A stretch of 23,484 bases of DNA from NCBI GenBank assembly GCA_964388435.1, contig CAYMAH010000057.1:1-23484 (forward strand), in the 5' to 3' direction. The notes under the pieces are model-generated. The model was not told the DNA's origin and did not search any database. It saw nothing but the letters and a program-made list of their open reading frames with translations. A program made the position numbers and the translations under genes. Source of the DNA: DTNV01 sp964388435 (GTDB lineage Archaea; Micrarchaeota; Micrarchaeia; Norongarragalinales; UBA8480). Position 1 is the stretch's first letter, and each line of letters opens with the position of its first letter. This document shows positions 13,815 through 20,650 of this stretch, in pieces.

Positions 13815-16121
13815 ATGAAAAACATCTACTGGTTTAGCGAAATATCAAAAAACGACGTGCCAATCGCAGGAGGAAAGGGAGCCAACCTTGGTGAAATGTT
13901 CCAAGTAGGCCTGCCAGTTCCCAATGGCTTTATAATAGGAAGCAACTCTTACTTCGATTTTATCAAAACCACCGGCATTGACAATATACTAAAAAACACC
14001 CTTGCTGGCTTGAACGCCGAGGATGAACAGGCTTTAAACAAGGCCAGCGACTACATCAAAAGTGTTATAATAGGAACCGCGTTGTCAAACGACTTGAGAG
14101 TTGACATTGTAAAAGCCTACAACAAACTGTGCGGCGTTGACTTGATTCCCTCATCTTCTCAGGAAATATTAGTGGCGGTGAGAAGCAGCGCTACCGCGGA
14201 AGACCTTCCTGAAGCTAGCTTTGCAGGACAACAGGCGACTTTTGTAAACATCAAGGGAGCTGACCCTCTTGTTGAAGCGGTCAGAAAATGCTGGGCCAGC
14301 CTTTTCGAAGCAAGGGCAATCTACTACAGAAAATTAAACAACTTCGACGACCTGAAAGTTGGAATTGCGGTTGTTGTTCAGAAAATGGTTGAAAGCGAGA
14401 AAAGCGGCGTGATGTTCAGCGTCAACCCGGTTACAGGCGAAAACGTGATAATGATAGAAGCCGGTTTTGGATTGGGAGAAGCGGTGGTAAGCGGGGCTAT
14501 AAACCCGGATAGATACATAGTTGACAAGAACTCGCTGAAAATATCGAAAGTAAACGTTTCAAGACAAGAAGTAATGCTTGTTAAAGGGAAAACGAAAGAC
14601 GAGTGGATTGAAGTTCCAGAAGAGCTTCAGGAAAAGCAAAAACTTTCAAACCCGGAAATCACAGAGCTTGCCGGCTGGGGAAAAAAAATCGAAGATCACT
14701 ACCAATTCCCACAGGATATGGAATGGGCTGTCGAAGGCGGAAAGATATTCATAGTTCAAAGCCGCGCTGTGACCACTCTCAAAAAAACAGAGGCTTTTGA
14801 GAAAGAAAACAAGATTGAACAAGAATCCTCTGCAGTGGAGCAGAAAGAGAATGTTCTGATTCAGGGTTTTGGCGCCTCTCCAGGAGTCGGAGTGGGGGTT
14901 GTAAGGGTAATTCTTGACGTTAAGGACTTGTACAAGTTGAAGAACAACGAGGTTTTGGTCACCAAGATGACCACCCCTGACTTCGTTCCGGCCATGAAAA
15001 GGGCAAGCGCCATTGTGACGGACGAGGGCGGAATCACCTGCCACGCAGCAATCGTTTCAAGAGAATTGGGAGTGCCCTGCATAGTGGGAACCGAAAAAGC
15101 CACGAGCGTTTTGAAGGACGGAGAGCTTGTAACAGTCGATGCAAGAAGCGGGGTTGTTTTGGAAGGAAAAATTGAAATAGAAGAACCTCAAAAGGTTGAG
15201 GTTCAAACAGGAGGCGGAAGACTTGTGACAGGAACTAAGATTTACGTCAATCTCGCAGAGCCTGAAAGCGCTGACAAGGTAGCAGCTCAGAATGTTGACG
15301 GTGTTGGCTTGCTGAGAGCAGAGTTCATGATAGCGGGTTTTGGAAAACATCCTAAAAAATTGTTAAAAGAAGGAAAAGGAGAAGAGTTTGTCGACATGCT
15401 TGCAAAAGGATTGAGAAAGTTCTGCGCTGCCTTCAACCCAAGGCCTATTGTTTACAGGGCGACCGATTTTAAAACAAACGAGTACCGAAATCTTGAGGGC
15501 GGCGCCGAGTTCGAGCCGCAGGAAGACAACCCGATGATTGGCTTTAGAGGCTGTTTCAGGTACGTCAAGGACCCTGAAGTCTTCAATCTCGAGTTGGAAG
15601 CGGTGAAAAGAGTGCGGAATCAGGGTTTCAAGAACCTCTGGCTCATGATTCCGGTTGTAAGAACCGTCCACGAGTTTAAAATCGTTAAAAGCCTTGTGGA
15701 AAAAAGCGGTTTGTTCCAATCGCATGACTTCAAGCTCGGGATAATGTGCGAGGTTCCCTCCACGGTGATTCTTGCGGAAGAGTTTTGCAAAGCGGGAGCC
15801 GATTTCTTCAGCATAGGCTCCAACGACCTTACTCAATTAACGCTTGGAGTGGACCGCGACAACCCCATAGTCGCCGACGATTTTGACGAAAGGGATGAGA
15901 GCATTCTAAGATCAATAGAACACGTGATAAAAACCTGCCACCTTTACGGCGTTAAGGTTGGAATTTGCGGTCAAGCCCCTTCTGAATACAGGGAGTTCGC
16001 CGAAAAGCTCGTGGAGTTCGGAATCGACAGCATTTCAGTCAACCCTGACGTTATTGATTCCACGCGACAGGTTGTTGCGAGCGCTGAGTTCAAGGTTCTT
16101 CTTGACAAGGCCAGAAAGTGA
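13815..16121 (+). CDS. ppsA: Phosphoenolpyruvate synthase
   Basis: This enzyme makes phosphoenolpyruvate from pyruvate and ATP (releasing AMP and phosphate), the entry to gluconeogenesis, and in some archaea runs in reverse during glycolysis. Its 768 residues are close to the usual 750-800. The N-terminal ATP-grasp domain begins at AGGKGANLGEM and includes VAVRSSATAEDLPEASFAGQ. The swivelling phosphohistidine domain has GGITCHAAIVSRELGVPCIV with the phospho-acceptor His at 410. The C-terminal PEP/pyruvate barrel has GLLRAEFM, SIGSNDLTQ and GICGQAPSEY with the catalytic Cys at about 718. All key residues are present. The last codons, stop and 4 following bases form the first copy of a 31-bp direct repeat whose second copy lies 768 bp downstream beyond a toxin-antitoxin pair; the coding sequence itself is intact. 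Confidence 0.96.
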   Translation: MKNIYWFSEISKNDVPIAGGKGANLGEMFQVGLPVPNGFIIGSNSYFDFIKTTGIDNILKNTLAGLNAEDEQALNKASDYIKSVIIGTALSNDLRVDIVKAYNKLCGVDLIPSSSQEILVAVRSSATAEDLPEASFAGQQATFVNIKGADPLVEAVRKCWASLFEARAIYYRKLNNFDDLKVGIAVVVQKMVESEKSGVMFSVNPVTGENVIMIEAGFGLGEAVVSGAINPDRYIVDKNSLKISKVNVSRQEVMLVKGKTKDEWIEVPEELQEKQKLSNPEITELAGWGKKIEDHYQFPQDMEWAVEGGKIFIVQSRAVTTLKKTEAFEKENKIEQESSAVEQKENVLIQGFGASPGVGVGVVRVILDVKDLYKLKNNEVLVTKMTTPDFVPAMKRASAIVTDEGGITCHAAIVSRELGVPCIVGTEKATSVLKDGELVTVDARSGVVLEGKIEIEEPQKVEVQTGGGRLVTGTKIYVNLAEPESADKVAAQNVDGVGLLRAEFMIAGFGKHPKKLLKEGKGEEFVDMLAKGLRKFCAAFNPRPIVYRATDFKTNEYRNLEGGAEFEPQEDNPMIGFRGCFRYVKDPEVFNLELEAVKRVRNQGFKNLWLMIPVVRTVHEFKIVKSLVEKSGLFQSHDFKLGIMCEVPSTVILAEEFCKAGADFFSIGSNDLTQLTLGVDRDNPIVADDFDERDESILRSIEHVIKTCHLYGVKVGICGQAPSEYREFAEKLVEFGIDSISVNPDVIDSTRQVVASAEFKVLLDKARK

Positions 16122-16125
16122 AGTT
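16095..16125 (+). repeat. 31-bp direct repeat, copy 1 (3' end of ppsA)
   Basis: Begins GTTCTTCTTGACAAGG and ends AGAAAGTGAAGTT; identical at every base to 16863-16893. This copy encodes the last PpsA residues (LLDKARK) and its TGA (16119-16121), so it is the likely original. Confidence 0.95.
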
Positions 16126-16154
16126 TAAACCTTCCATTAAAATAAAAAGAAAAG

Positions 16155-16184
16155 TTTAAAAAGACAAAAGTACTTATAGTACTT
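16155..16184 (+). promoter_or_regulatory. Promoter and palindromic operator of the toxin-antitoxin pair
   Basis: TTTAAAAA (16155-16162) lies about 26 nt before the ATG at 16185, so the transcript should be leaderless. Between them is a perfect inverted repeat, AAGTACT-TAT-AGTACTT (16168-16184), ending on the base before the ATG and covering the expected transcription start. This is the place for an autoregulatory operator bound by a ribbon-helix-helix antitoxin and its toxin complex. Confidence 0.65.
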
Positions 16185-16415
16185 ATGTCCGAAGTTATTA
16201 AGGTGGAGTTAAACGAAGGGTTAGTGAGAAGATTCAAAAAAAGAGCAATGGAAGAGTATGGTTACAAAAAAGGCACTCAAAAATCAGCCTTGAAAAAATT
16301 AATTAAAAACTATACTTTTTTTGTTAAGTCTAATTGGAGTTTTTTAAGGGGGGTTTTGGATAAGAATATTTCTTCAGTGAAATTACAACACAACATCTGG
16401 CCAAAGGTGGACTGA
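16185..16415 (+). CDS. Ribbon-helix-helix-like antitoxin (VapB type)
   Basis: This 76-residue basic protein precedes the PIN toxin. The N-terminal EVIKVELNEGLVRRFKKRA looks like the DNA-contacting strand and first helix of a ribbon-helix-helix fold; EYGYKKGTQKSALKKLIKNY looks like the turn and second helix, as in archaeal RHH antitoxins. The C-terminal third (WSFLRGVLDKN and beyond) would then wrap the toxin's active site. Its TGA shares one base with the toxin ATG (TGATG), and AAAGGTGG at 16403-16410 serves as the toxin's ribosome site. A palindrome abutting its own start codon suggests self-repression. The family is inferred from pattern and position; I do not recognise a close relative. 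Confidence 0.7.
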   Translation: MSEVIKVELNEGLVRRFKKRAMEEYGYKKGTQKSALKKLIKNYTFFVKSNWSFLRGVLDKNISSVKLQHNIWPKVD

Positions 16416-16828
16416 TGTTGAACATAGATTTAGTTTTAATTGACACTAATATATTTCTCGAGCTTTTTCTTAATCAAAACAATGCTATAGATTGTGAGGA
16501 GTTGCTACAGCGTATTTGGGAGGGAAAACAAAGAGCTGTTGTCACTCATTTTTCAGTACATGCTGTCGAGGCAATACTCAAAAACGGCGAACCGCTTGTC
16601 ATGTTTGCAAGGAACATAGAGAATTCTGCCGGAATGCGAGTTTATGAAACCACCATAGAAGACGAGATTGCAATCGCGATACTGTCTGATAAGATAGGTA
16701 TGGATTTCGATGACGCACTGCAATACTATGTAGCTAAAAAAATCGGCGTTGGTGCTATAGTAAGCTTTGACAGGCACTTTGATAAATTGAATATTCCCAG
16801 AATTGAACCTTCCAAACTTATAAAATGA
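16415..16828 (+). CDS. vapC: PIN-domain ribonuclease toxin (VapC type)
   Basis: This 137-residue PIN-domain protein is a probable metal-dependent RNase toxin. The acidic residues expected for the active site are present: D10 in VLIDTNIFLE, E52 in HAVEAI, D97/D99/D100 in MDFDDALQYYVAKK, and D119 in IVSFDRHFDKL. The length is typical of VapC. VapC proteins generally cut tRNA or rRNA; the target here is unknown. It is translationally coupled to the antitoxin and is followed by 34 bases and then the second copy of the ppsA-derived repeat. The catalytic residues and open frame look functional, so the module is not an obvious relic. Confidence 0.86.
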   Translation: MLNIDLVLIDTNIFLELFLNQNNAIDCEELLQRIWEGKQRAVVTHFSVHAVEAILKNGEPLVMFARNIENSAGMRVYETTIEDEIAIAILSDKIGMDFDDALQYYVAKKIGVGAIVSFDRHFDKLNIPRIEPSKLIK

Positions 16829-16862
16829 TTTCCGGCAATCAACATGCATTTTTTTGTCTAAT

Positions 16863-16893
16863 GTTCTTCTTGACAAGGCCAGAAAGTGAAGTT
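16863..16893 (+). repeat. 31-bp direct repeat, copy 2
   Basis: Identical to 16095-16125. Here it carries a detached tail of ppsA with a stop codon (16887-16889) and no gene in front. Its last base (16893) is the final base of the stop codon of the minus-strand RSH gene. Beyond the repeat the two copies differ quickly (TAAACC versus CAAGCC). Confidence 0.95.
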
Positions 16894-18260
16894 CAAGCCA
16901 GTAATGTAACGCCTTTTTTGAAAATTTCCGGGTTTTGTTTTAGCCCTTTTTCACCTTCATGCGTTCTAACCATTCTTATCAAATCGGGTGAGTGCCTCTG
17001 AAGCTTTTTTGATGTTTTAATGGTAATCTCGTCATTGTTTTTTAGAATTCTTTTTTTACCAACGTATATTTTGTTTATCCACCCTCCCTCAACATAATGC
17101 CCGATGTGATTTGGTAAGTTTAATCCCTCTATTTTTTTTGGCAGTCTGAAAGCAGCGTCCATTAGAATGGAATTTTTTGGTATCTGCATGTCATAAGTTT
17201 TATTGTTCACGTTAACTCTCACGTTTATAAGATCGTATGCCGCGGCTTCCTGAATCAGTTTCTTTGCTTCCGATTCTTTGCCCTGCTCTGCCAAACCGAT
17301 TGATTTTCTAAAAATTCCCATTATCGGCACAAACTTTCCAATGTTTTTTCCCTTGTAAACAGCGTGGGTTATCTTCTCGTTTTCCTCTATGTTTTTGTGC
17401 ATCGCCTCTGTTCTTATCTGAACCTCAAATGGAACGCTGCCTTTTGCTTCTGACTTTTCAACTATCAAATGCAGCGATTGATAGCCGTTTTCCTTTGGCT
17501 GTTTGATGTAATCCTTTCTTATTTTAACATCCCCCATCTGCTGGACTATTTTTTCAACTTTTTCAATATCCTCGTCTTTATCCACTATAACCTTCAATCC
17601 GATGTAATCGTTTATCGTCCTATTTTTATTATATATGCTATGAGGCGTTTTTATTCGCGACATCACGACCCCCATCACGTTCTGTTTAAGCATCATGTCA
17701 TTTAGCTTGTTTTCCAGTAAAACTTTCTGCTTATCAAAATCTTTATTTTTTATGTACTCGGTTATTTTTTTGAATTCTTGCGGTTTAAGCGTCTGAAAAG
17801 CTTTGTTTTTCAAATCAGAGCTTACCTCATGAAGCCCGCCTAATTCTGCAAGAGGCCCGTATACGTCCAAAACTCTCTTGCTTATTTTTTCTTTGTCGCT
17901 TTGACTTGTTTTTTTGCTGAAAAGCCTTTCGTACATGTCTGCCAAACGAATAAAAAACGGCCTTGGGTCATGCATTATCTCTTCTATGTTCGATTGGAAT
18001 CCATTCTGCTCTTGTTTTTTAAGATATGACAGGTGATGAAGCAGGTCTGAAACTTCTTTATTGGTTTTAAAATCCGATATTTCGGGAAGGTCGTATGATT
18101 TGATACCATGATAAAATGCCGCGAGTATAGTGGGCGTATCGGCGTTGAGTTCAAAAAGTTTTTTGGCAGTGTTTATATAATGGGCGGGGTCTTTGTCCTT
18201 GTAAATATCGTACGCGTTTTGAATATGCTTCCTATACTTTTCTTCGAACCATTCCACCAT
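16893..18260 (-). CDS. rsh: Long RelA/SpoT homologue (alarmone synthetase)
   Basis: This 455-residue RSH protein should transfer pyrophosphate from ATP to GDP/GTP to make (p)ppGpp-type alarmones. The N-terminal HD-hydrolase region is recognisable but degenerate: H27 is kept, the central His-Asp is H51-G52, and D108 of IRLADMYERL remains; YGPLAELGGL follows. Hydrolysis is therefore doubtful. The synthetase keeps its key motifs: SRIKTPHSIY (201-210), D218 in NDYIGLKVIV, NGYQSLH (258-264) and E279 in EVQIRT. A TGS domain follows (about 347-412). The C-terminal ZFD and ACT/RRM domains of bacterial long RSH proteins are absent. It follows ftsZ and the aldolase, but a TATA-like box over the aldolase stop could give it its own leaderless transcript. 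RSH proteins are uncommon in archaea. Confidence 0.88.
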   Translation of the reverse strand: MVEWFEEKYRKHIQNAYDIYKDKDPAHYINTAKKLFELNADTPTILAAFYHGIKSYDLPEISDFKTNKEVSDLLHHLSYLKKQEQNGFQSNIEEIMHDPRPFFIRLADMYERLFSKKTSQSDKEKISKRVLDVYGPLAELGGLHEVSSDLKNKAFQTLKPQEFKKITEYIKNKDFDKQKVLLENKLNDMMLKQNVMGVVMSRIKTPHSIYNKNRTINDYIGLKVIVDKDEDIEKVEKIVQQMGDVKIRKDYIKQPKENGYQSLHLIVEKSEAKGSVPFEVQIRTEAMHKNIEENEKITHAVYKGKNIGKFVPIMGIFRKSIGLAEQGKESEAKKLIQEAAAYDLINVRVNVNNKTYDMQIPKNSILMDAAFRLPKKIEGLNLPNHIGHYVEGGWINKIYVGKKRILKNNDEITIKTSKKLQRHSPDLIRMVRTHEGEKGLKQNPEIFKKGVTLLA

Positions 18261-18282
18261 GTTTTATAATGGAATTGTAAAA

Positions 18283-18290
18283 GTTTAAAA
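18283..18290 (-). promoter_or_regulatory. Possible internal promoter of the RSH gene
   Basis: On the minus strand TTTTAAAC overlaps the stop codon of the aldolase gene and is about 26 nt before the RSH ATG (18260). No Shine-Dalgarno is present, so a leaderless transcript separate from the ftsZ-aldolase mRNA is plausible. Confidence 0.45.
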
Positions 18291-19109
18291 CTTATTGTTT
18301 GAACCGCAAACCTTTATCCTCTCAACGCACGTTTCTTTCATTGCTTCCCTTGCTTTTGAAAGGTGCGTTCTCGGATTGATGTCCGGATTTTCATTCAACG
18401 ATTTTCTAAGCGCGAGAGTGAAAGATTTTCTAAGCTGAGTGTCCATGTTAATCTTTCTTATTCCCAGCTTCACCGCTTTTCTAATCTGATCATCTGAAAC
18501 CCCGGAGCTCCCATGAAGCACAAGAGGAGCTGGTATTTCCCCGCTTATCTGTTTCAGAAGGTTGAAGTTCAATTTTAGTTTTTTCTCGCTCCAACCATGG
18601 CTGTTTCCAATGCTCACGGCAAGAGCGTCAGGCTTTGTTAAATTGTAAAAGCGCAGCGCTTCTTCAGGGCTGGTGTACCTCGCCTCTTTTTCTTCCACAT
18701 AGTCTTCTTTTCCAGCTAGGGCTCCGATTTCAAGCTCTATTGGAATCCCCTTTGCCATTTTTTTGGCCTGAAGTGAGATTCTGACATTCTCATCAAATGG
18801 CTTTGACGACCCGTCGAGCATTATCGAAGTAAAACCGCTTTTAACGCATTTCTTCACGGTTTCAAGGTTCTTTCCATGATCCAAGTGAAGGCTTATCGGA
18901 ACCTCGGTTTTTTTAATCGCTTTTAAAGCGTAAGCAGCAAACTCCTCAAGCCCCGCGTACTCAAGAGCACTTTCAGACGCTTGAATTATAACCGGCGATT
19001 CAACCTCCTCGCCAGCTTGAATTATAGCCTGAACCGTTTCAGCATTGTAAGCATTGAACGCCGGAACCGCGTAATCACCCTTTAAAAGAGTTTTAAGCGA
19101 GGCCAGCAT
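18285..19109 (-). CDS. fba: Class II fructose-bisphosphate aldolase
   Basis: This zinc-dependent aldolase joins or splits dihydroxyacetone phosphate and glyceraldehyde 3-phosphate, central to glycolysis and gluconeogenesis. Numbered from the upstream TTG codon at 19115 (subtract 2 for the ATG start): YAVPAFNAYNAE near the start, HLDHG (77-81) with the catalytic Asp and a metal-binding His, SIMLDGSS (97-104), GNSHG with H173, LHGSSG with H201 as the further metal ligands, and KINMDT (221-226). About 275 residues is typical of the bacterial short type. I take the ATG at 19109 because it gives the family's usual MLxSLK start; the TTG six bases earlier is possible. It is 14 nt after ftsZ and likely shares its transcript. 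Many archaea use the bifunctional FBP aldolase/phosphatase or a class I enzyme instead, so this is likely of bacterial origin. Confidence 0.93.
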   Translation of the reverse strand: MLASLKTLLKGDYAVPAFNAYNAETVQAIIQAGEEVESPVIIQASESALEYAGLEEFAAYALKAIKKTEVPISLHLDHGKNLETVKKCVKSGFTSIMLDGSSKPFDENVRISLQAKKMAKGIPIELEIGALAGKEDYVEEKEARYTSPEEALRFYNLTKPDALAVSIGNSHGWSEKKLKLNFNLLKQISGEIPAPLVLHGSSGVSDDQIRKAVKLGIRKINMDTQLRKSFTLALRKSLNENPDINPRTHLSKAREAMKETCVERIKVCGSNNKF

Positions 19110-19123
19110 TTTCAAATCTAACC

Positions 19124-20194
19124 TTAAAGAAAGTCTATCTCTCCAACATCAAACTCATTCTTTCTCTGCGGCGTTTGCTTAACCTGCTTTCCAAGCATGT
19201 AAGGACTTTTAATGCCTGTGAAAATTGCAATAGCTTCAAGCTTCCCTTCAAAAGCAGGGTCAACCCTTGCGCCCCAAATCACACTGGCGTTTGGATCCAC
19301 CCTCTCGGTAAGCATTTCTCCCACTTGGTTGCACTCCCCAAGAGTCATATCACCCCCTCCGGTTATGTGTATAAGCACTCCGGTCGCTCCAGTGTAGTCA
19401 ACATCAAGCAAAGCATGATTTAAAGTGTTTTCAACAACCTCCTTAACCCTGTTCGTACCCTTTGACTCGCCGACAGCGATCATTGAAACCCCGCCGTTGC
19501 TCATAACCGACTTAACGTCCGCAAAATCAAGGTTGATCAAGCTTGGAGTGGTTATTGTTTCAGTTATCCCCCTAACCGCCCTTGCTATAACCTCGTCGGC
19601 AACATTAAAAGCCTGGTCTATTGGAAGATTGGGAACCAACTGAACCAAACGATTGTTATCAATTACAATAATGGTATCAGACTGGTTTTTCAAGTTTTCA
19701 AGCGCAACATCGGCCTTCTCCAACCTCGCTCTTTCAAGAGCAAAAGGATAAGTCACAATCGATATTACTATAGCCCCCTGCTTCTTGGCTATTTCCGCTA
19801 TGACAGGCGCGCTTCCGCTTCCAGTCCCACCCCCCATTCCCGCGGTCAGGAAAATCAAGTCAGCGTTTGACATTATCTTTTCAAGAGCGTCCCTAGAAAC
19901 ATCAGCCGCCTTCATTCCAATCTCAGGGTAGCCTCCAGCTCCCAAACCCCTTGTAATACTCGCGCCAATTAAAACCTTTTTAACGCTTTCAGATATGGTG
20001 GTCAAGTGAAGCCTGTCGGTGTTGATTGCCACCATCTCCGCTCCCTTAACCCCCATCCTCGCTAGCCTGTTGACAGAATTGCATCCTCCACCCCCGGTTC
20101 CTATAACCATTATTTTAGGAGTTTCAAAAAAATCCTCCCTCTCCTTTTTAACAGATCCCTTTCCCCTCAAAGCCTCTCCGACGATATCCTCCAT
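19124..20194 (-). CDS. ftsZ: Cell division GTPase FtsZ
   Basis: This tubulin-like GTPase polymerises into the division ring. Its 356 residues include VIGTGGGGCNSVNRLARMGV, NTD (58-60), the tubulin signature GGGTGSGS (121-128), the synergy T7 loop NLDFAD (221-226) that completes the neighbouring subunit's active site, and a short acidic tail ending VGEIDFL, which may be the partner-binding peptide. Catalytic residues are intact. The N-terminal 25 residues are charged and variable. The start is supported by AAAGGTGA at 20203-20210, 8 nt from the ATG. It is the first gene of a minus-strand cluster with the aldolase and RSH genes and is divergent from the SRP RNA. A second FtsZ paralogue, frequent in archaea, is not in this window. 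Confidence 0.96.
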   Translation of the reverse strand: MEDIVGEALRGKGSVKKEREDFFETPKIMVIGTGGGGCNSVNRLARMGVKGAEMVAINTDRLHLTTISESVKKVLIGASITRGLGAGGYPEIGMKAADVSRDALEKIMSNADLIFLTAGMGGGTGSGSAPVIAEIAKKQGAIVISIVTYPFALERARLEKADVALENLKNQSDTIIVIDNNRLVQLVPNLPIDQAFNVADEVIARAVRGITETITTPSLINLDFADVKSVMSNGGVSMIAVGESKGTNRVKEVVENTLNHALLDVDYTGATGVLIHITGGGDMTLGECNQVGEMLTERVDPNASVIWGARVDPAFEGKLEAIAIFTGIKSPYMLGKQVKQTPQRKNEFDVGEIDFL

Positions 20195-20243
20195 TTTTCA
20201 TTTCACCTTTGAATTAAAATATTGCATATTCCTTTGCTAGTTT

Positions 20244-20252
20244 TATTTTTAA
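20244..20252 (-). promoter_or_regulatory. TATA-like box of the ftsZ cluster
   Basis: TTAAAAATA on the minus strand predicts a start near 20220 and a leader of about 26 nt that holds the AAAGGTGA ribosome site. A-richness of the gap limits confidence. Confidence 0.4.
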
Positions 20253-20318
20253 TTCTTTCGCTTTTTTGTTTTTTTGCTTGTTTAAATTTTTTTCAGCGTT
20301 TTTTTTAAACAGAAAAGG

Positions 20319-20327
20319 TTAAAATAA
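20319..20327 (+). promoter_or_regulatory. TATA box of the SRP RNA gene
   Basis: TTAAAATAA after AGAAAAGG lies 20-28 nt before the inferred 5' end of the SRP RNA at 20347, the expected archaeal spacing. Confidence 0.55.
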
Positions 20328-20346
20328 AGCAAATTCATTTTTACTT

Positions 20347-20622
20347 CCGGTTTTCAGGATAGCCGGGGGGTTAAGGGTCCCTTGGAAGCTGCAATCCCTT
20401 TGAGCGGGGCGATGAGTTGATTCAAGGTTGTTTGTCAGCAGTTTTCAACTCCCGTTTAACCGTAGACGTTTTGCCTTGCGTTACGGGCGTGGTTATGAAC
20501 CGAGCCAGGTCGGAAGAAGCAACTCTAAATAATCACTCCCGTGCTCGCAAGTCTACAAAGCCGAGGCGATGCGAGTCGTTGCTGCTGTTGACTGCAATCG
20601 ACTTTCAACCTTCCTGAAAACC
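20347..20622 (+). ncRNA. Signal recognition particle RNA (7S RNA)
   Basis: This is the RNA scaffold of SRP, which targets exported and membrane proteins. The ends pair: GGTTTTCAGGA (20349-20359) with TCCTGAAAACC (20612-20622). The strongly conserved helix 8 is present: TTATGAACCGAGCCAGG TCGG and GAAGAAGCAAC, closed by GGTTAT/ATAATC. A helix-6-like stem (CCGTA...TACGG, about 20460-20486) marks the archaeal/eukaryotic SRP19-binding type. About 276 nt is a little short of the roughly 300 nt of many archaea. The exact ends are inferred from the terminal helix. Confidence 0.9.
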
Positions 20623-20650
20623 ATATTTTAAAAAAGGTGATTTTTGCTCC

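Larger units (their letters stand above)
16095..16893 (+). mobile_element. Candidate inserted toxin-antitoxin cassette bounded by direct repeats
   Basis: A 737-bp unit (16126-16862) with a promoter, a palindromic operator, an RHH-like antitoxin and a PIN toxin sits between two perfect 31-bp direct repeats. The repeats derive from the 3' end of ppsA, which stays intact. Deleting one repeat plus the unit would leave ppsA ending three bases from the stop of the convergent RSH gene, like the tight junction between the thiolase and S17e genes. There is no integrase or transposase inside, and no terminal inverted repeats. Site-specific integration, or capture by recombination at the repeat, is inferred; an assembly artefact should be excluded. 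Confidence 0.65.

Noticed and set aside
16095..16893. Insertion sequence
   Set aside because: No transposase and no terminal inverted repeats, and a 31-bp duplication is too long for common target duplications; a cassette or att-like origin fits better.
16893..18260. RSH gene as evidence of bacterial contamination
   Set aside because: It lies between clearly archaeal features on both sides (S-layer, L10e and SRP RNA) with no break in the sequence.
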